Shown here: positions 1 to 8,663 of the stretch, piece by piece | Layout of the letters: each line of letters opens with the position of its first letter | Numbering within the stretch: the first letter of the stretch is position 1 | Assembly: GCF_014200495.1 (NCBI RefSeq) | Contig: NZ_JACHBY010000003.1 | Span: forward strand, 828,079-892,078 | DNA length: 64,000 nt | DNA from: Mucilaginibacter geliditolerans | GTDB lineage: Bacteria > Bacteroidota > Bacteroidia > Sphingobacteriales > Sphingobacteriaceae | Direction of reading: 5' to 3' | The notes under the pieces: model-generated | Seen by the model: only the letters and a program-made list of their open reading frames with translations | Told to the model about the DNA's origin: nothing | Databases searched by the model: none | Translations under genes and position numbers: made by a program

Positions 1-41
1 CAGTTTATGAACGGGGCTTTGAATTATAAAATAAATCCCTA

Positions 42-2939
42 TTAAAAATTCAATGTAAATTTGGTGTATAAGCGCATACCATTAAAGCCCATTTGTACTG
101 CCTCAAACGGACCGCCCGATTCGCTGTCGCCAAAAGAGCTAGTGCCACTGGTTGGGTTTACCGAACCTTTAACCAGGTCGGTATCAGGGTGTACGTTAAA
201 AAGGTTATCAACGCCCAATGTCCACGCTATGTTCTTGCGGATTTTGTATGAAGCATACAGGTCGGTAGTGATCTTAGGTGAAAAGTTGAATATTTCCGGT
301 ACCGGAGTGGTAGTGCCATCCAAATATACCGAAGGAAAATATTGGTCAGGAGCACTCGGTGCCGGACTAACCTCGCCAAAACCCAGTTCTTTTACATCAC
401 CATAATAAGTAAGGTGCGTACCGAACGCGAATTTATTTATGCCATATTCAAGGTTCAGGGTAAATTTAGCAGCCGGAGCACTGGCTTTCAGGAAATACTG
501 TTCCCTGTCATCAAAGAAGGACGCGCTATCAGAAGGAGTTTTTTTAAGTGATGCCGGGATATGGATCTGATCGATATGCAGGTTTTGGATGTTGCCTGCC
601 AATAAAGCGTTGAAATGGCTGTTACCCCAACGTTTTTTGTAATCTATCACAATATCAACACCTTTATTGGTAGTGTTTACCGCGTTAGCAAAAAACTGCG
701 CCTGTTGCGAGTTTTGGGCCTGCAATATATAATTGATAGTACCCGGTGTATTTATGTTACCCAATGCAGGGTCGCCGGTGTTATAGGTACCGGATATAAC
801 TATCCTGTTCTTGATCTTTATATCGTACCCATCAACAGTAACGGTTAAGTTATGTAATGGCTGCCAAGCAAAGCCTAAGCTATAATTAACCGATGTTTCA
901 GGGGTTAGCTTAGGGATCTCTGCCGCTTTTGCCGCCGCCGATACCGTTGATACCAGCGTTGTATAATACAAATTACCACTTACTATATTGGTATTGGTAT
1001 TGCTAAAGTTGATCTGTTGCAACGTAGGTGCGCGAAAACCTGAACTTATTGAACCACGCAGGTTAAAGTTATCGGTCAGCTTGTAACGGGTTGCAAATTT
1101 AAATGAGCTTTCGCCGCCAAAATCAGAGTAATGCTCAACGCGGGCAGCACCATCAACTAACCATTGTTTTGTAACATCCAAGGCACCTTCAGCATAAAAT
1201 CCTTCATTGGTACGTGATGCTACTGTTGCCTGGCTAGGGGTGTAACCTGGGTAACCTTCAGAGCCTGATGCTTTAGAATATAAAGTATCCTGCCCCTTTG
1301 ATCCTACACCTGGTAGTTTAGCGCCGCCGTCAATATAGGAGTTAGGCTCGCCTGCATACAGTTGGTAACGCTCATACCTGAACTCACCACCAAATGATAC
1401 CTGTAAGCCTTGCGCAACATGGGCAAAACGTTTGGTTATATCAACGTTAGCGGTGTTTTGTAAAAAGTTAAAGCCGCCATCATCAAACCGGGTTTGGATA
1501 GGCTGACCAGCAACATAAGGCAATGAGGCATTAAAAGTATTATCGCCAAAATAATGGAAGTCGTTTCTGCCGGTATTATCACTGATATCCCAATCCCATT
1601 TGCTTTCCGTAGTTCCCCTGAAACCAAAGGCAGCCGACATATCCTTAATGTACACATCTTCCTGCGGATCGTAGTATACATTGTCTGGATTATAAGCGGC
1701 ACCTGCCGGAGCATCTATCTTCATAATGCCAGGTACAAAAATCAGGTTACCATCGGCATCGGTAGGGAATTTTGTTGGATTAGCACGCAGGCCATTATCA
1801 TAGTTCCAGCTGCGGGTGTAGGCATACACATTTGAATGCTTGTAATTATAACCGCCAAAAGAGTAAAAGACGGTATTAGTACCTTTTATCGGTATCTCCA
1901 TATTGTACATACCACCACCTGATGCAACCGAGCCATCGCCAAAAGCACGGCGCTCACGGCTTATCGCTCCATTAGGGTCATCTCTAAAGGTTTTACCTTC
2001 ATTCTCATAATTACCGCCAACGTTTAAAAATCCGCCGTTCTTACCTATTGCAACGCCATAATCGGCGCCAAGGGTAAATGTTTGCCCGTCAAACTTTTTA
2101 CCGGTATAATAAGCCGCAGGATCTGAATAGTTCAGTGTGTTATATTTTTGATCGTTATAACCGCTAAAACCTGCATTTATGGTTAAATGGTTAGTATCTC
2201 TTTTTAGTACGATGTTGATGACACCCGCTATCGCGTCAGAACCATATTGTGCCGATGCGCCGTCACGCAGGATCTCCACATGATCAATTGAAGCCTCTGG
2301 TATAGCATTTAAGTCGGTCCCGCTATTACCACGGCCACGGGTACCTACTTCGTTCACAAAAGCCGACTGGTGACGACGCTTGCCATTAACCAATACCAGT
2401 GTTTCATCAAAACCGAGGCCGCGTAAGCTGGCAAAATCTATCGCGTCAGATCCGTCGCCACCGCTTTGTTTGTTATAGTTAAATGAAGGCACCTGCTGAT
2501 TCAGCTGGCTCATCAGATCGGGTTTGGCCGTTGTTTGGTTTACCTGGCTTATGTTTACCACATCTACCGGTACCGGTGATTCAATTTTTGTGCGTCCGGC
2601 ACCACGGTTACCCAATACCACCACTTCTTTTAATGATTCTGAGGAAGAAGGTAACTCCATGTTCAATACATTTTTGCCATCCTTGATAACCACACTCACT
2701 GTTTTCTTTTCGTAGCCTACGGCCGAAAAGGTTACTGTATAAGTGCCTGCTTTTAACGAAAGTGAATATGTGCCTGCCGCGTTTGTTGAGGTACCCGCTG
2801 CCGATGGCATTGCCAGCACTGTGCCAGCTTCAACAGGCTTACCGGCACTTGTTACCGTGCCCGTGAGGGTTTGTGCAAATAGGGGTGCACAAACCGTTAG
2901 GAATGTTCCTAAAAGAAATAAATGTAAACGTAATTTCAT
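42..2939 (-). CDS. TonB-dependent outer-membrane receptor
   Basis: A 965-residue outer-membrane active transporter of unknown substrate, energised by TonB-ExbBD. The sequence shows a signal peptide (about 1-22, ending LFAQ), a carboxypeptidase-regulatory-like beta domain (about 24-95, with the family's G.V..AGKPVEAGTV pattern), a TonB-box-like stretch EVVVLG at 105-110, and a plug domain (about 120-250) containing LVNGKRRHQ and VEILRDGASAQYGSDAIAG. A long beta-barrel follows and ends in an aromatic residue (KFTLNF), as expected for BAM-inserted barrels. No SusD-like lipoprotein lies beside it, so a polysaccharide-utilisation role is not supported; the plug is of the general siderophore/peptide/vitamin type. 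The gene is single and minus-strand, with a 10-bp-arm palindrome about 80 bp upstream that could be a regulator site. Family certain, substrate not inferable. Confidence 0.95.
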   Translation of the reverse strand: MKLRLHLFLLGTFLTVCAPLFAQTLTGTVTSAGKPVEAGTVLAMPSAAGTSTNAAGTYSLSLKAGTYTVTFSAVGYEKKTVSVVIKDGKNVLNMELPSSSESLKEVVVLGNRGAGRTKIESPVPVDVVNISQVNQTTAKPDLMSQLNQQVPSFNYNKQSGGDGSDAIDFASLRGLGFDETLVLVNGKRRHQSAFVNEVGTRGRGNSGTDLNAIPEASIDHVEILRDGASAQYGSDAIAGVINIVLKRDTNHLTINAGFSGYNDQKYNTLNYSDPAAYYTGKKFDGQTFTLGADYGVAIGKNGGFLNVGGNYENEGKTFRDDPNGAISRERRAFGDGSVASGGGMYNMEIPIKGTNTVFYSFGGYNYKHSNVYAYTRSWNYDNGLRANPTKFPTDADGNLIFVPGIMKIDAPAGAAYNPDNVYYDPQEDVYIKDMSAAFGFRGTTESKWDWDISDNTGRNDFHYFGDNTFNASLPYVAGQPIQTRFDDGGFNFLQNTANVDITKRFAHVAQGLQVSFGGEFRYERYQLYAGEPNSYIDGGAKLPGVGSKGQDTLYSKASGSEGYPGYTPSQATVASRTNEGFYAEGALDVTKQWLVDGAARVEHYSDFGGESSFKFATRYKLTDNFNLRGSISSGFRAPTLQQINFSNTNTNIVSGNLYYTTLVSTVSAAAKAAEIPKLTPETSVNYSLGFAWQPLHNLTVTVDGYDIKIKNRIVISGTYNTGDPALGNINTPGTINYILQAQNSQQAQFFANAVNTTNKGVDIVIDYKKRWGNSHFNALLAGNIQNLHIDQIHIPASLKKTPSDSASFFDDREQYFLKASAPAAKFTLNLEYGINKFAFGTHLTYYGDVKELGFGEVSPAPSAPDQYFPSVYLDGTTTPVPEIFNFSPKITTDLYASYKIRKNIAWTLGVDNLFNVHPDTDLVKGSVNPTSGTSSFGDSESGGPFEAVQMGFNGMRLYTKFTLNF

Positions 2940-3394
2940 GTTTTGTCGAGGTTGGTTAAAATAATATGTTAATTTATCTCTAAAATAAAATTATTATTCG
3001 GTTAAATATCATTTTACCAAAATAATCACTACTTTATCAGTGATTATTACAAACTAAATTAGTTTTACTTTAATTTTTATAAAAAATTATCAATTATTTA
3101 AAAAATAAACATGTATTATTTCAATTTATATAAAAATACAAGGCATAAAACTTAATATTTTATATATGAAAACCATTATTAGTAAAATATGTCATTAAAT
3201 ACTAGTCAATAATTGATACAATCAGACTACATTAAAGAACATTTTTATCAATTAAACATTTTAGGAATAATTTTATATAATAATTTAAACAGAATGCTTC
3301 TATTATTTGGAAGAAGTGTTTATAAAATCTTATACACAGGAAAAGTAAAACGCATATGACACGCTGCGTTTGTTTAAGAATCGATCGGAGACGA
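2940..3394. other. AT-rich non-coding gap upstream of the TonB receptor
   Basis: No convincing gene is visible. The stretch is much richer in A and T than its surroundings and is probably the promoter and leader region of the minus-strand receptor gene. It contains the perfect palindrome annotated separately at 3021-3048. Confidence 0.5.
3021..3048. promoter_or_regulatory. Perfect inverted repeat upstream of the TonB receptor
   Basis: Arms AATAATCACT and AGTGATTATT are exact reverse complements (10 bp each) around an 8-base spacer. The centre is about 95 bp upstream of the receptor start at 2939. Stem length and position suit a dimeric repressor or activator site. It is not followed by a T-run, so a terminator is less likely. 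The cognate regulator is unknown. Confidence 0.4.
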
Positions 3395-3502
3395 TCAGGA
3401 GAATAAAGCCATAAAATAGTCCCACAGGCCTTTTTTACCCGTAATTACTATTTCAAATTGCTCATCAATTTGTTTTGAAAAGTCTATTAGTTCACGGCTC
3501 AT
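3395..3502 (-). CDS. Possible 35-residue small protein
   Basis: An ATG-started frame with a normal stop encodes a 35-residue peptide beginning MSRELIDFSKQIDEQFEIV and ending in an aromatic tail with LWDYFMALFS. The N-terminal half is acidic and helix-like; the C-terminal end is amphipathic or hydrophobic. It sits alone in the gap between the TonB receptor and the GDSL lipoprotein gene, and codon choice looks ordinary for the region. No ribosome-binding site is evident, which is normal in this phylum. I do not recognise a family. It could be a chance frame; conservation in related genomes would decide. Confidence 0.3.
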   Translation of the reverse strand: MSRELIDFSKQIDEQFEIVITGKKGLWDYFMALFS

Positions 3503-3575
3503 GGTAAAAATAGATTAATTATATCAAATATAAAGTATTTTTATACCAAAAACCAAATTGGTATTTGTTTATTTA

Positions 3576-3621
3576 TTTTTCATAACGATGCATTTATTAC
3601 AAAATGCATCGTTATGAAAAA
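3576..3621. terminator. Perfect 20-bp hairpin, bidirectional terminator
   Basis: The left arm 3576-3595 and right arm 3602-3621 are exact reverse complements around a 6-base loop (ATTACA). Arms begin with a T-run and end with an A-run, so the RNA ends in U's on either strand. It lies 6 bases past the stop of the minus-strand GDSL lipoprotein gene and most likely ends the fadL-lipoprotein transcript. Confidence 0.75.
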
Positions 3622-3627
3622 ATCTTA

Positions 3628-4941
3628 TTATGGGAAAGTAAGGCCCGGATAAGCCGCAACGTTGGCTAAAGGAATGCTTGAGCCATAAGTACTGTTTATA
3701 GCCTTTATAAACTCATTGGCTATAATAGAGTATCCGCGTGGCGTAAGGTGTACGCCATCAAGCGAGAATAAGCCACCGCTGATGTATGATGAATTAAGGC
3801 TGATACCATCAACCACCAAACCATTTGCTTTAACATTATTTAAGTAAGTATAGGCATCAAAAACTGCCAGGCCTTTTTGGGCCGCAATTGATTTAATGGT
3901 AGTGTTGTATGACTGCACGTAATCGCGGGTTAAGGCAACTTCATTGGCATCCAGCACATATTGATTATCAATTGGCGTTACTGGGGTTAAACCATAAGGC
4001 TGCGGGCCGTAAGGCGTTGTTACCAGCGTACCGATCATACTGGTTGGGAATGTTAGTATGATGAGGTCATTTGCTGTTGCTATCCTTGGCGCATAAGTAG
4101 TACCGGATACCAGCGCATTTACATACAATGCCTTCGCAGCCGGGTTTTTCGCTTGCACAGCGGCTAAAATAGCGCCAACCGTTACCGTATTAAAATAAGG
4201 GATAGAGGTAACATCAGGTATTGTAGCTACCACACCTTTTTGCCCTGATGCGGTTAGTTTTTCTATCGATAACTCATACAGCTCAGCAAAGGTATTTTTA
4301 TCTGTTAGCACATCCCCAACACCACCACCGGTCGCGTAGGCTAATGCATCATTATTACCCAGCCAATCAGAGAAAAAGGTAAACGACTTAGCTGTTACAA
4401 AATCAAGGTAATCGGTTGTATTGGTCGGTGCATCACCCGGCAGCATACGCTCAAAAAAGCCATTAAGGTTCCCGTAAGGAGCGTAAGTGATATTCAGCAG
4501 TTTAATTCCCGGCACGCCATAGTTCTCAATATCGCCGGTGTATTTGGTGTATAAAGTAACGTTACCAAACCCCGGCACAGGCAATATGCCGCGTATAGCC
4601 AGATCTGTAGTAACAGGTGCAGTAATAGGGTTTCCACTGGCATCAAAACCTGTTAGTTTAAGATAGCCTGAGCCGTTTTCCTGGCCGGTAGCGAATAAAG
4701 GCTGATTAAACGTGCCGCCGCCTACTGCCAGCATTTGCTTAGCCATGATAGACGGGTATGAGTTTAATTGGCCTGCAAGGTATAAACCACCATTAGAGTA
4801 ACCCGCTGTTAAGGAATTACCTACAGCTATAAAGCGTGTAAAATCAGCCCTGCCTTTTGTTGGCGCGGGGTTGTGTACTTCGGGCTTACAGGCAGCTAAA
4901 AATAGCAAACCTGCAATAAGATATATTTTAAAGTTCTTCAT
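3628..4941 (-). CDS. SGNH/GDSL-family lipoprotein hydrolase
   Basis: A 437-residue predicted lipoprotein of the SGNH/GDSL esterase-lipase family. The signal peptide ends in the lipobox LAAC with Cys18. Block I appears as GNSLTAG at 41-47 with the nucleophile candidate Ser43. A GNNDA stretch fits the block III Asn, and DGVHLTPRGY near the C-terminus supplies Asp395 and His398 of the catalytic triad. It is transcribed with the FadL-type porin directly upstream (16-base gap, same strand). That pairing suggests it frees fatty acids from esters at the cell surface or in the periplasm and hands them to the porin. Which face of the membrane it occupies cannot be read here. The asparagine in place of the usual Asp in GDSL is common in Bacteroidetes members. 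Confidence 0.88.
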   Translation of the reverse strand: MKNFKIYLIAGLLFLAACKPEVHNPAPTKGRADFTRFIAVGNSLTAGYSNGGLYLAGQLNSYPSIMAKQMLAVGGGTFNQPLFATGQENGSGYLKLTGFDASGNPITAPVTTDLAIRGILPVPGFGNVTLYTKYTGDIENYGVPGIKLLNITYAPYGNLNGFFERMLPGDAPTNTTDYLDFVTAKSFTFFSDWLGNNDALAYATGGGVGDVLTDKNTFAELYELSIEKLTASGQKGVVATIPDVTSIPYFNTVTVGAILAAVQAKNPAAKALYVNALVSGTTYAPRIATANDLIILTFPTSMIGTLVTTPYGPQPYGLTPVTPIDNQYVLDANEVALTRDYVQSYNTTIKSIAAQKGLAVFDAYTYLNNVKANGLVVDGISLNSSYISGGLFSLDGVHLTPRGYSIIANEFIKAINSTYGSSIPLANVAAYPGLTFP

Positions 4942-4957
4942 GTTTGTTATTTTTTAA

Positions 4958-6181
4958 TTACCAGTGATAAGCCAATGATAAGCCTGGGATGTAAACATTT
5001 GTTTCAAACGTACCTGCTAATTGCGACTGAATATTGGTTTGGGTGCGTGCATCAACGTGCTCATACTCAAATGAAACATCAAGATCTAATCTTGAAGCCA
5101 ATTTATACCCTAAACCACATGTTACAAATTGGCGTGGAGCGTCGGGGGCTTCTGCAGTAACATAACCATCCTGTACAGCTGTGCCTGCAAAACCACCGCC
5201 AAAGCGTATGAACAGGTTGTTACATGCCTTGTATTGAGCACCAGCCCTTACACTAATGGCATCCTGGTAATTACGGGCCGAATAGCTATCCTGTAATTGA
5301 GGTGTATTGATCTTGTAGTCAAAAGCTAAAGCTTTGTAAACATCCCATCCAACTAAATTGGCATCCAAAGCGAGTGTCCATCTTTCTGTTGGATAAAACC
5401 CAAAGCCGATTGATGTAGTTGATGGCAGCGGAATTGTTGCTTTAAAGCTATTAGGCTGCGGAAAGCTGCTTTGTAAGGATGAAGGAACATTAAAAATAGC
5501 ATTGCCATTATTAATGGTAGTACTTACACCTGAACGATGGGTAATACCAACGGTAATACCCGATTCGGTTTTTATAAAGATACCTGCGTTCCAACCATAC
5601 CCTTTACCTGATCCTTTAAGTTCGGCCTGCCCGTCCTGTCCGGCAGAATTGGTTAACGGGATAGCCTCCGTAAGATCAACTATACCGCGGTTATATACAA
5701 AGCCGCCGCCTATGCTCAAATAATCGGTTAGTTTTATACTTAATGTAGGCTGAAAGTAAATGGCTTTAAGATCGAGGCTTTCCAGCGTATATTTTCCTGC
5801 CCAACTATCTCCCCAGTCGGTTAAACCGCCAAAGGGCGTATATACGGCCATACCCAATTTCCACCAACCATTTTTGGGCCCTACGGCAGCATAAAAATTA
5901 AATGGTGTAGCAACCTTGTTTTCAACATGATCCTGCACATTGGTACCCATGGGGTTAAAAACAGACCTGAACATTAACGGGCTAATGCCTGCCTGAATAT
6001 AATTATCAGGCAACATAACAACGGCGCCGGGATTAAAAAATACGGAGGCACCATCCTGTAGCAGACCGGTACCGGTGTGGCCCATACCTATTTGTTTCTG
6101 CCCCTCAAGGTTCACCTGGAATCCTTGCGCGAATGAAATAACAGGTATCAGTGCGAGCACTAATAGTAGAATTTTCTTCAT
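4958..6181 (-). CDS. fadL: FadL/OmpP1/TodX-family outer-membrane fatty-acid transporter
   Basis: A 407-residue outer-membrane beta-barrel of the FadL family, which lets long-chain fatty acids or other hydrophobic substrates diffuse across the outer membrane. A signal peptide ends ISFAQ. The mature N-terminus GFQVNLEGQKQIGMGHTGTG is the hatch-type start, followed by DGASVFFNPGAVVML, a typical family block near the N-terminus. Barrel strands with alternating aromatic residues fill the rest, ending LSLAYHW. It heads a two-gene minus-strand unit with the GDSL lipoprotein and diverges from the AraC-type regulator at 6373. The 43-bp element at 6265-6307, about 83 bp upstream of the start, is shared with the fadE promoter region. 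Substrate is inferred from the neighbouring beta-oxidation genes. Confidence 0.9.
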   Translation of the reverse strand: MKKILLLVLALIPVISFAQGFQVNLEGQKQIGMGHTGTGLLQDGASVFFNPGAVVMLPDNYIQAGISPLMFRSVFNPMGTNVQDHVENKVATPFNFYAAVGPKNGWWKLGMAVYTPFGGLTDWGDSWAGKYTLESLDLKAIYFQPTLSIKLTDYLSIGGGFVYNRGIVDLTEAIPLTNSAGQDGQAELKGSGKGYGWNAGIFIKTESGITVGITHRSGVSTTINNGNAIFNVPSSLQSSFPQPNSFKATIPLPSTTSIGFGFYPTERWTLALDANLVGWDVYKALAFDYKINTPQLQDSYSARNYQDAISVRAGAQYKACNNLFIRFGGGFAGTAVQDGYVTAEAPDAPRQFVTCGLGYKLASRLDLDVSFEYEHVDARTQTNIQSQLAGTFETNVYIPGLSLAYHW

Positions 6182-6264
6182 GATTGTATAATTGGTTTAT
6201 ATGGTGCTATTTGTAAAGCTACAAATACGCTTTCTAAAAAAATAAAATTAGGTTGGTTTTATAC

Positions 6265-6307
6265 GAAAAAAAGGGCTATAATGCGGAGATATTAGTCAAA
6301 AAGTCGG
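6265..6307 (-). promoter_or_regulatory. Shared fad operator, copy A (fadL/araC side)
   Basis: Read on the minus strand this 43-bp stretch matches the plus-strand copy at 8664-8706 at 39 of 43 positions without gaps; the first 28 positions differ at one base. It contains two direct TCCG half-sites exactly 21 bp apart (TCCGAC and TCCGCA), which is the classic two-turn spacing of AraC-family dimers, then a C-rich spot and a run of seven T's. It lies between the divergent fadL and AraC-type genes, 83 bp from the fadL start and about 65 bp from the regulator start. Binding by the neighbouring regulator is inference. Confidence 0.65.
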
Positions 6308-6372
6308 AGAAAGGATTAATTTAGAGTTAACTATCAACACTATATTTAATTAGTTATATTAAATAAATACAT

Positions 6373-7260
6373 ATGAGTAAAAAAGTCGCACAATTAAGCT
6401 TATCAAAATTTGCAGACCTGTACGCAGATAAGCTTGTTGGCCCCGATTTTTTTATCACCGATGAAAAACAACTGTTGAGCCTCAGCGAATATCCCTATCG
6501 TTCCGATGGGTATATTATTGGCATATGCACCCGCGGCACGGCACAGGTTGAAGTGAACCTGCAGGTATACCAGTCGAGGCCCGATGCCATGCTCCTGGCC
6601 ACGCCTTTCCATACCTTACGCATTTATAACAGCAGCCCTGATTTTTTATGCCGCTTCATTGTTTTTTCAAAAGCATTCTTAACGGAGAATAATGTTAACA
6701 GCCATTTCCTGGAATCGTTCAGTTATTTTAAAAGCGCATCGCTTCCGGTTATATATCCCACGCATGAAGAGATAAACATGCTGCTGGATATTTATATGCT
6801 GATGAAGAAAAAGCTGGAGCGTGAGGAGCACCCTTACCGTATGGAAATATCAAGGAGCATTTTAACCTCGCTGCTATACGAGGTGGAATCAATATATGAG
6901 CACCATCATGTAATGATAAAGGGGAAACAAACCCGCAAGCAGGAGTTGAATGTGCTGTTCCAGGAACTGGTTTTTCATCATTATAAGGAACACCGCAACG
7001 TACAGTATTATGCCGATGCGTTGTATGTATCATCAAAACACCTTACCGAAACCATTAAAGAAGTAACAGGCCGAACTGCCGGTGAGTGGATAGACGATGC
7101 CGTGATACTGGAAGCAAAGGTATTACTAAGGAACCACGAGATCAGCATAGCCCGCATAGCCGAGGATATTAATTTCCCCGATCAATCCTCTTTTGGCAAG
7201 TATTTTAAAAACCACACAGGGCTTTCCCCGTCAGATTATCGTGTGGCAATGGCTATTTAA
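6373..7260 (+). CDS. AraC-family transcriptional regulator
   Basis: A 295-residue regulator. The N-terminal half (about 25-110) reads as a cupin-like sensing domain, with YIIGICTRGTAQVEVNLQVY and a following beta-rich segment. The C-terminal region (about 195-290) carries the two AraC-type helix-turn-helix motifs: VQYYADALYVSSKHLTETIK, then ISIARIAEDINFPDQSSFGK followed by YFKNHTGLSPSDYR, the family signature. It is divergent from the fadL-lipoprotein operon and is followed, two small genes later, by the beta-oxidation genes. With the duplicated operator-like element upstream of both fadL and fadE, it is the natural candidate regulator of fatty-acid uptake and oxidation, perhaps sensing a fatty acid or acyl-CoA. 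Ligand and sign of regulation are not visible. Confidence 0.9.
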   Translation: MSKKVAQLSLSKFADLYADKLVGPDFFITDEKQLLSLSEYPYRSDGYIIGICTRGTAQVEVNLQVYQSRPDAMLLATPFHTLRIYNSSPDFLCRFIVFSKAFLTENNVNSHFLESFSYFKSASLPVIYPTHEEINMLLDIYMLMKKKLEREEHPYRMEISRSILTSLLYEVESIYEHHHVMIKGKQTRKQELNVLFQELVFHHYKEHRNVQYYADALYVSSKHLTETIKEVTGRTAGEWIDDAVILEAKVLLRNHEISIARIAEDINFPDQSSFGKYFKNHTGLSPSDYRVAMAI

Positions 7261-7356
7261 TACCGCTTAATTATACTGTTACCCAACTATAAATTTATAA
7301 ATACGTATCAGGTGGTTTAATATATTAAATTCACAATATATCAAGCCCCCTAAAAA

Positions 7357-7812
7357 ATGAAAAAAACTATTATTATACTGTTTTTGCTGGCATCGTCGCT
7401 ACTGGTAAAAGCCCAGCATGCGCAACCCGACAGCGTTATAAAAGTAACACCTACTAAAACAGGCACCCATACCACATATGCATATACTATTGCAGGCAAA
7501 GTGCAAACACCAGATGAGGTTAAGATTAAACTGTTAGCCTATACCCCGTCGGCCAATGAATTTCGGCAAGCAAAAATTGAAACTAAATGGGCTGTTATTT
7601 CAACAGTGGGGTTTGCCGTATCAGCTATAGGAGCAGTAATTGAGTACACGAACAATAATAACGCCCCCGCTACCGAGCACCATAGCCTTACAGGCGCATA
7701 TATTTTTACTGGTGCTGCTACCGCGTTTTTTACCAGCGCCGTAATTAACCTGGTGCAGGCCGGCAAACACAAAACCAAAGCCATGAAGGTGTATAACCAG
7801 CGTTTTGAGTAA
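7357..7812 (+). CDS. Small exported membrane protein, tandem paralogue 1
   Basis: A 151-residue protein of unknown function. An N-terminal signal peptide ends VKAQ, followed by a short polar domain with YAYTIAGKVQTPDEVKIKLL. Two hydrophobic segments follow: ISTVGFAVSAIGAVIEY (about 83-99) and IFTGAATAFFTSAVINLV (about 115-132). It ends KAMKVYNQRFE. The next gene (8066-8575) is a clear paralogue with the same order of elements and the same ending. Leader sequences and trailing hairpins of the two genes also match in part, so the whole transcription unit was duplicated. I recognise no family. It lies between the fatty-acid regulator and fadE, so a link to lipid uptake is possible but unsupported. 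Confidence 0.75.
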   Translation: MKKTIIILFLLASSLLVKAQHAQPDSVIKVTPTKTGTHTTYAYTIAGKVQTPDEVKIKLLAYTPSANEFRQAKIETKWAVISTVGFAVSAIGAVIEYTNNNNAPATEHHSLTGAYIFTGAATAFFTSAVINLVQAGKHKTKAMKVYNQRFE

Positions 7813-7837
7813 ACGTAAAATATTTTTTTACATATTA

Positions 7838-7860
7838 AAAGTCCTTATAAAGGGTTTTTA
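7838..7860 (+). terminator. Decayed terminator hairpin after paralogue 1
   Basis: An imperfect hairpin (AAAAGTCCTT / AAGGGTTTTT) aligns with the perfect terminator after the second paralogue at 8598. Following T-rich sequence is also shared (TTTTTTGACTTTTTA in both). It looks like the same element with mutations, so it may terminate poorly. Confidence 0.45.
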
Positions 7861-8065
7861 ATATCTGTTTTTTTGACTTTTTACTTTTGGACTTGTAACT
7901 TCTTTGATAGATTCGACAAGGATTTCAGTAAACATATATATGATTGTTACATAGCTACTTATAAGAAAAAAAAGTAATCAACTTGTTACATAATCCTGGG
8001 TTGACAAATAGTGATTTGGATAGTTTAATATTATAAATTCACATAATATTAAATACATCCAAAAA

Positions 8066-8575
8066 ATGAAAAACCTTATTATTACCCTGTTTCTACTTAC
8101 ATCGTCATTGTTGGTAGAAGCACAACAAAATCAACCATCGCATGCGCAACCCGACAGCGTAATTAAACTGATTCCTTATGGCGAGGGCAGGCAGGCAGGC
8201 TATCTTTACACCATTGGCGGCAAACTACAAACACCCGATGATGTTAAGATGAAACTTTTAGCTTATGCACCATCAGCCGATGAGTACCATAAGGCCAGGA
8301 ACAGTGCAACGTGGGTCTATATTTCAACGGCAGGTTTTGCCATAACAAGCACGGTAGCTATATTCGAGTATGCGCACAACAGTAAAACGAACGGCGCAAC
8401 AACCGCCTGGGTGAACGGCGTACCAACTTTTGAATACCCGCATCACAGCTATACCAGCGCCTATATTTTTACAGGGCTTGCCACTGCGTTTATTACCAGT
8501 ACCATTATTAACCTTGTACATGCCAGCAAACATGCTAAAAAAGCCCTGGATGTATACAATCAACGTTTTGAGTAA
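8066..8575 (+). CDS. Small exported membrane protein, tandem paralogue 2
   Basis: A 169-residue paralogue of the gene at 7357-7812. Shared features are the start MKN/MKK followed by a hydrophobic signal ending VEAQ, then HAQPDSVIK, the block GGKLQTPDDVKMKLLAYAPSA, a first membrane segment (ISTAGFAITSTVAIFEY), a second one (YIFTGLATAFITSTIINLV) and the ending VYNQRFE. It has an 18-residue longer linker between the two membrane segments. Its promoter region (TTTAATAT..TAAATTCACA) resembles that of the first copy. A strong terminator follows, separating it from fadE. Function unknown. Confidence 0.75.
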   Translation: MKNLIITLFLLTSSLLVEAQQNQPSHAQPDSVIKLIPYGEGRQAGYLYTIGGKLQTPDDVKMKLLAYAPSADEYHKARNSATWVYISTAGFAITSTVAIFEYAHNSKTNGATTAWVNGVPTFEYPHHSYTSAYIFTGLATAFITSTIINLVHASKHAKKALDVYNQRFE

Positions 8576-8597
8576 ACTTAATTGGTTCCCATTTGTT

Positions 8598-8623
8598 AAA
8601 AGCCCTATAAAGGGCTTTTTTTA
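8598..8623 (+). terminator. Rho-independent terminator after paralogue 2
   Basis: Perfect 9-bp stem (AAAAGCCCT / AGGGCTTTT) with a 4-base loop followed by a T-run. It closes the transcript of the second small membrane protein and makes read-through into fadE unlikely. Confidence 0.85.
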
Positions 8624-8663
8624 TTTAAGCTGTTTTTTGACTTTTTAACTTACAAAGCTCTTT

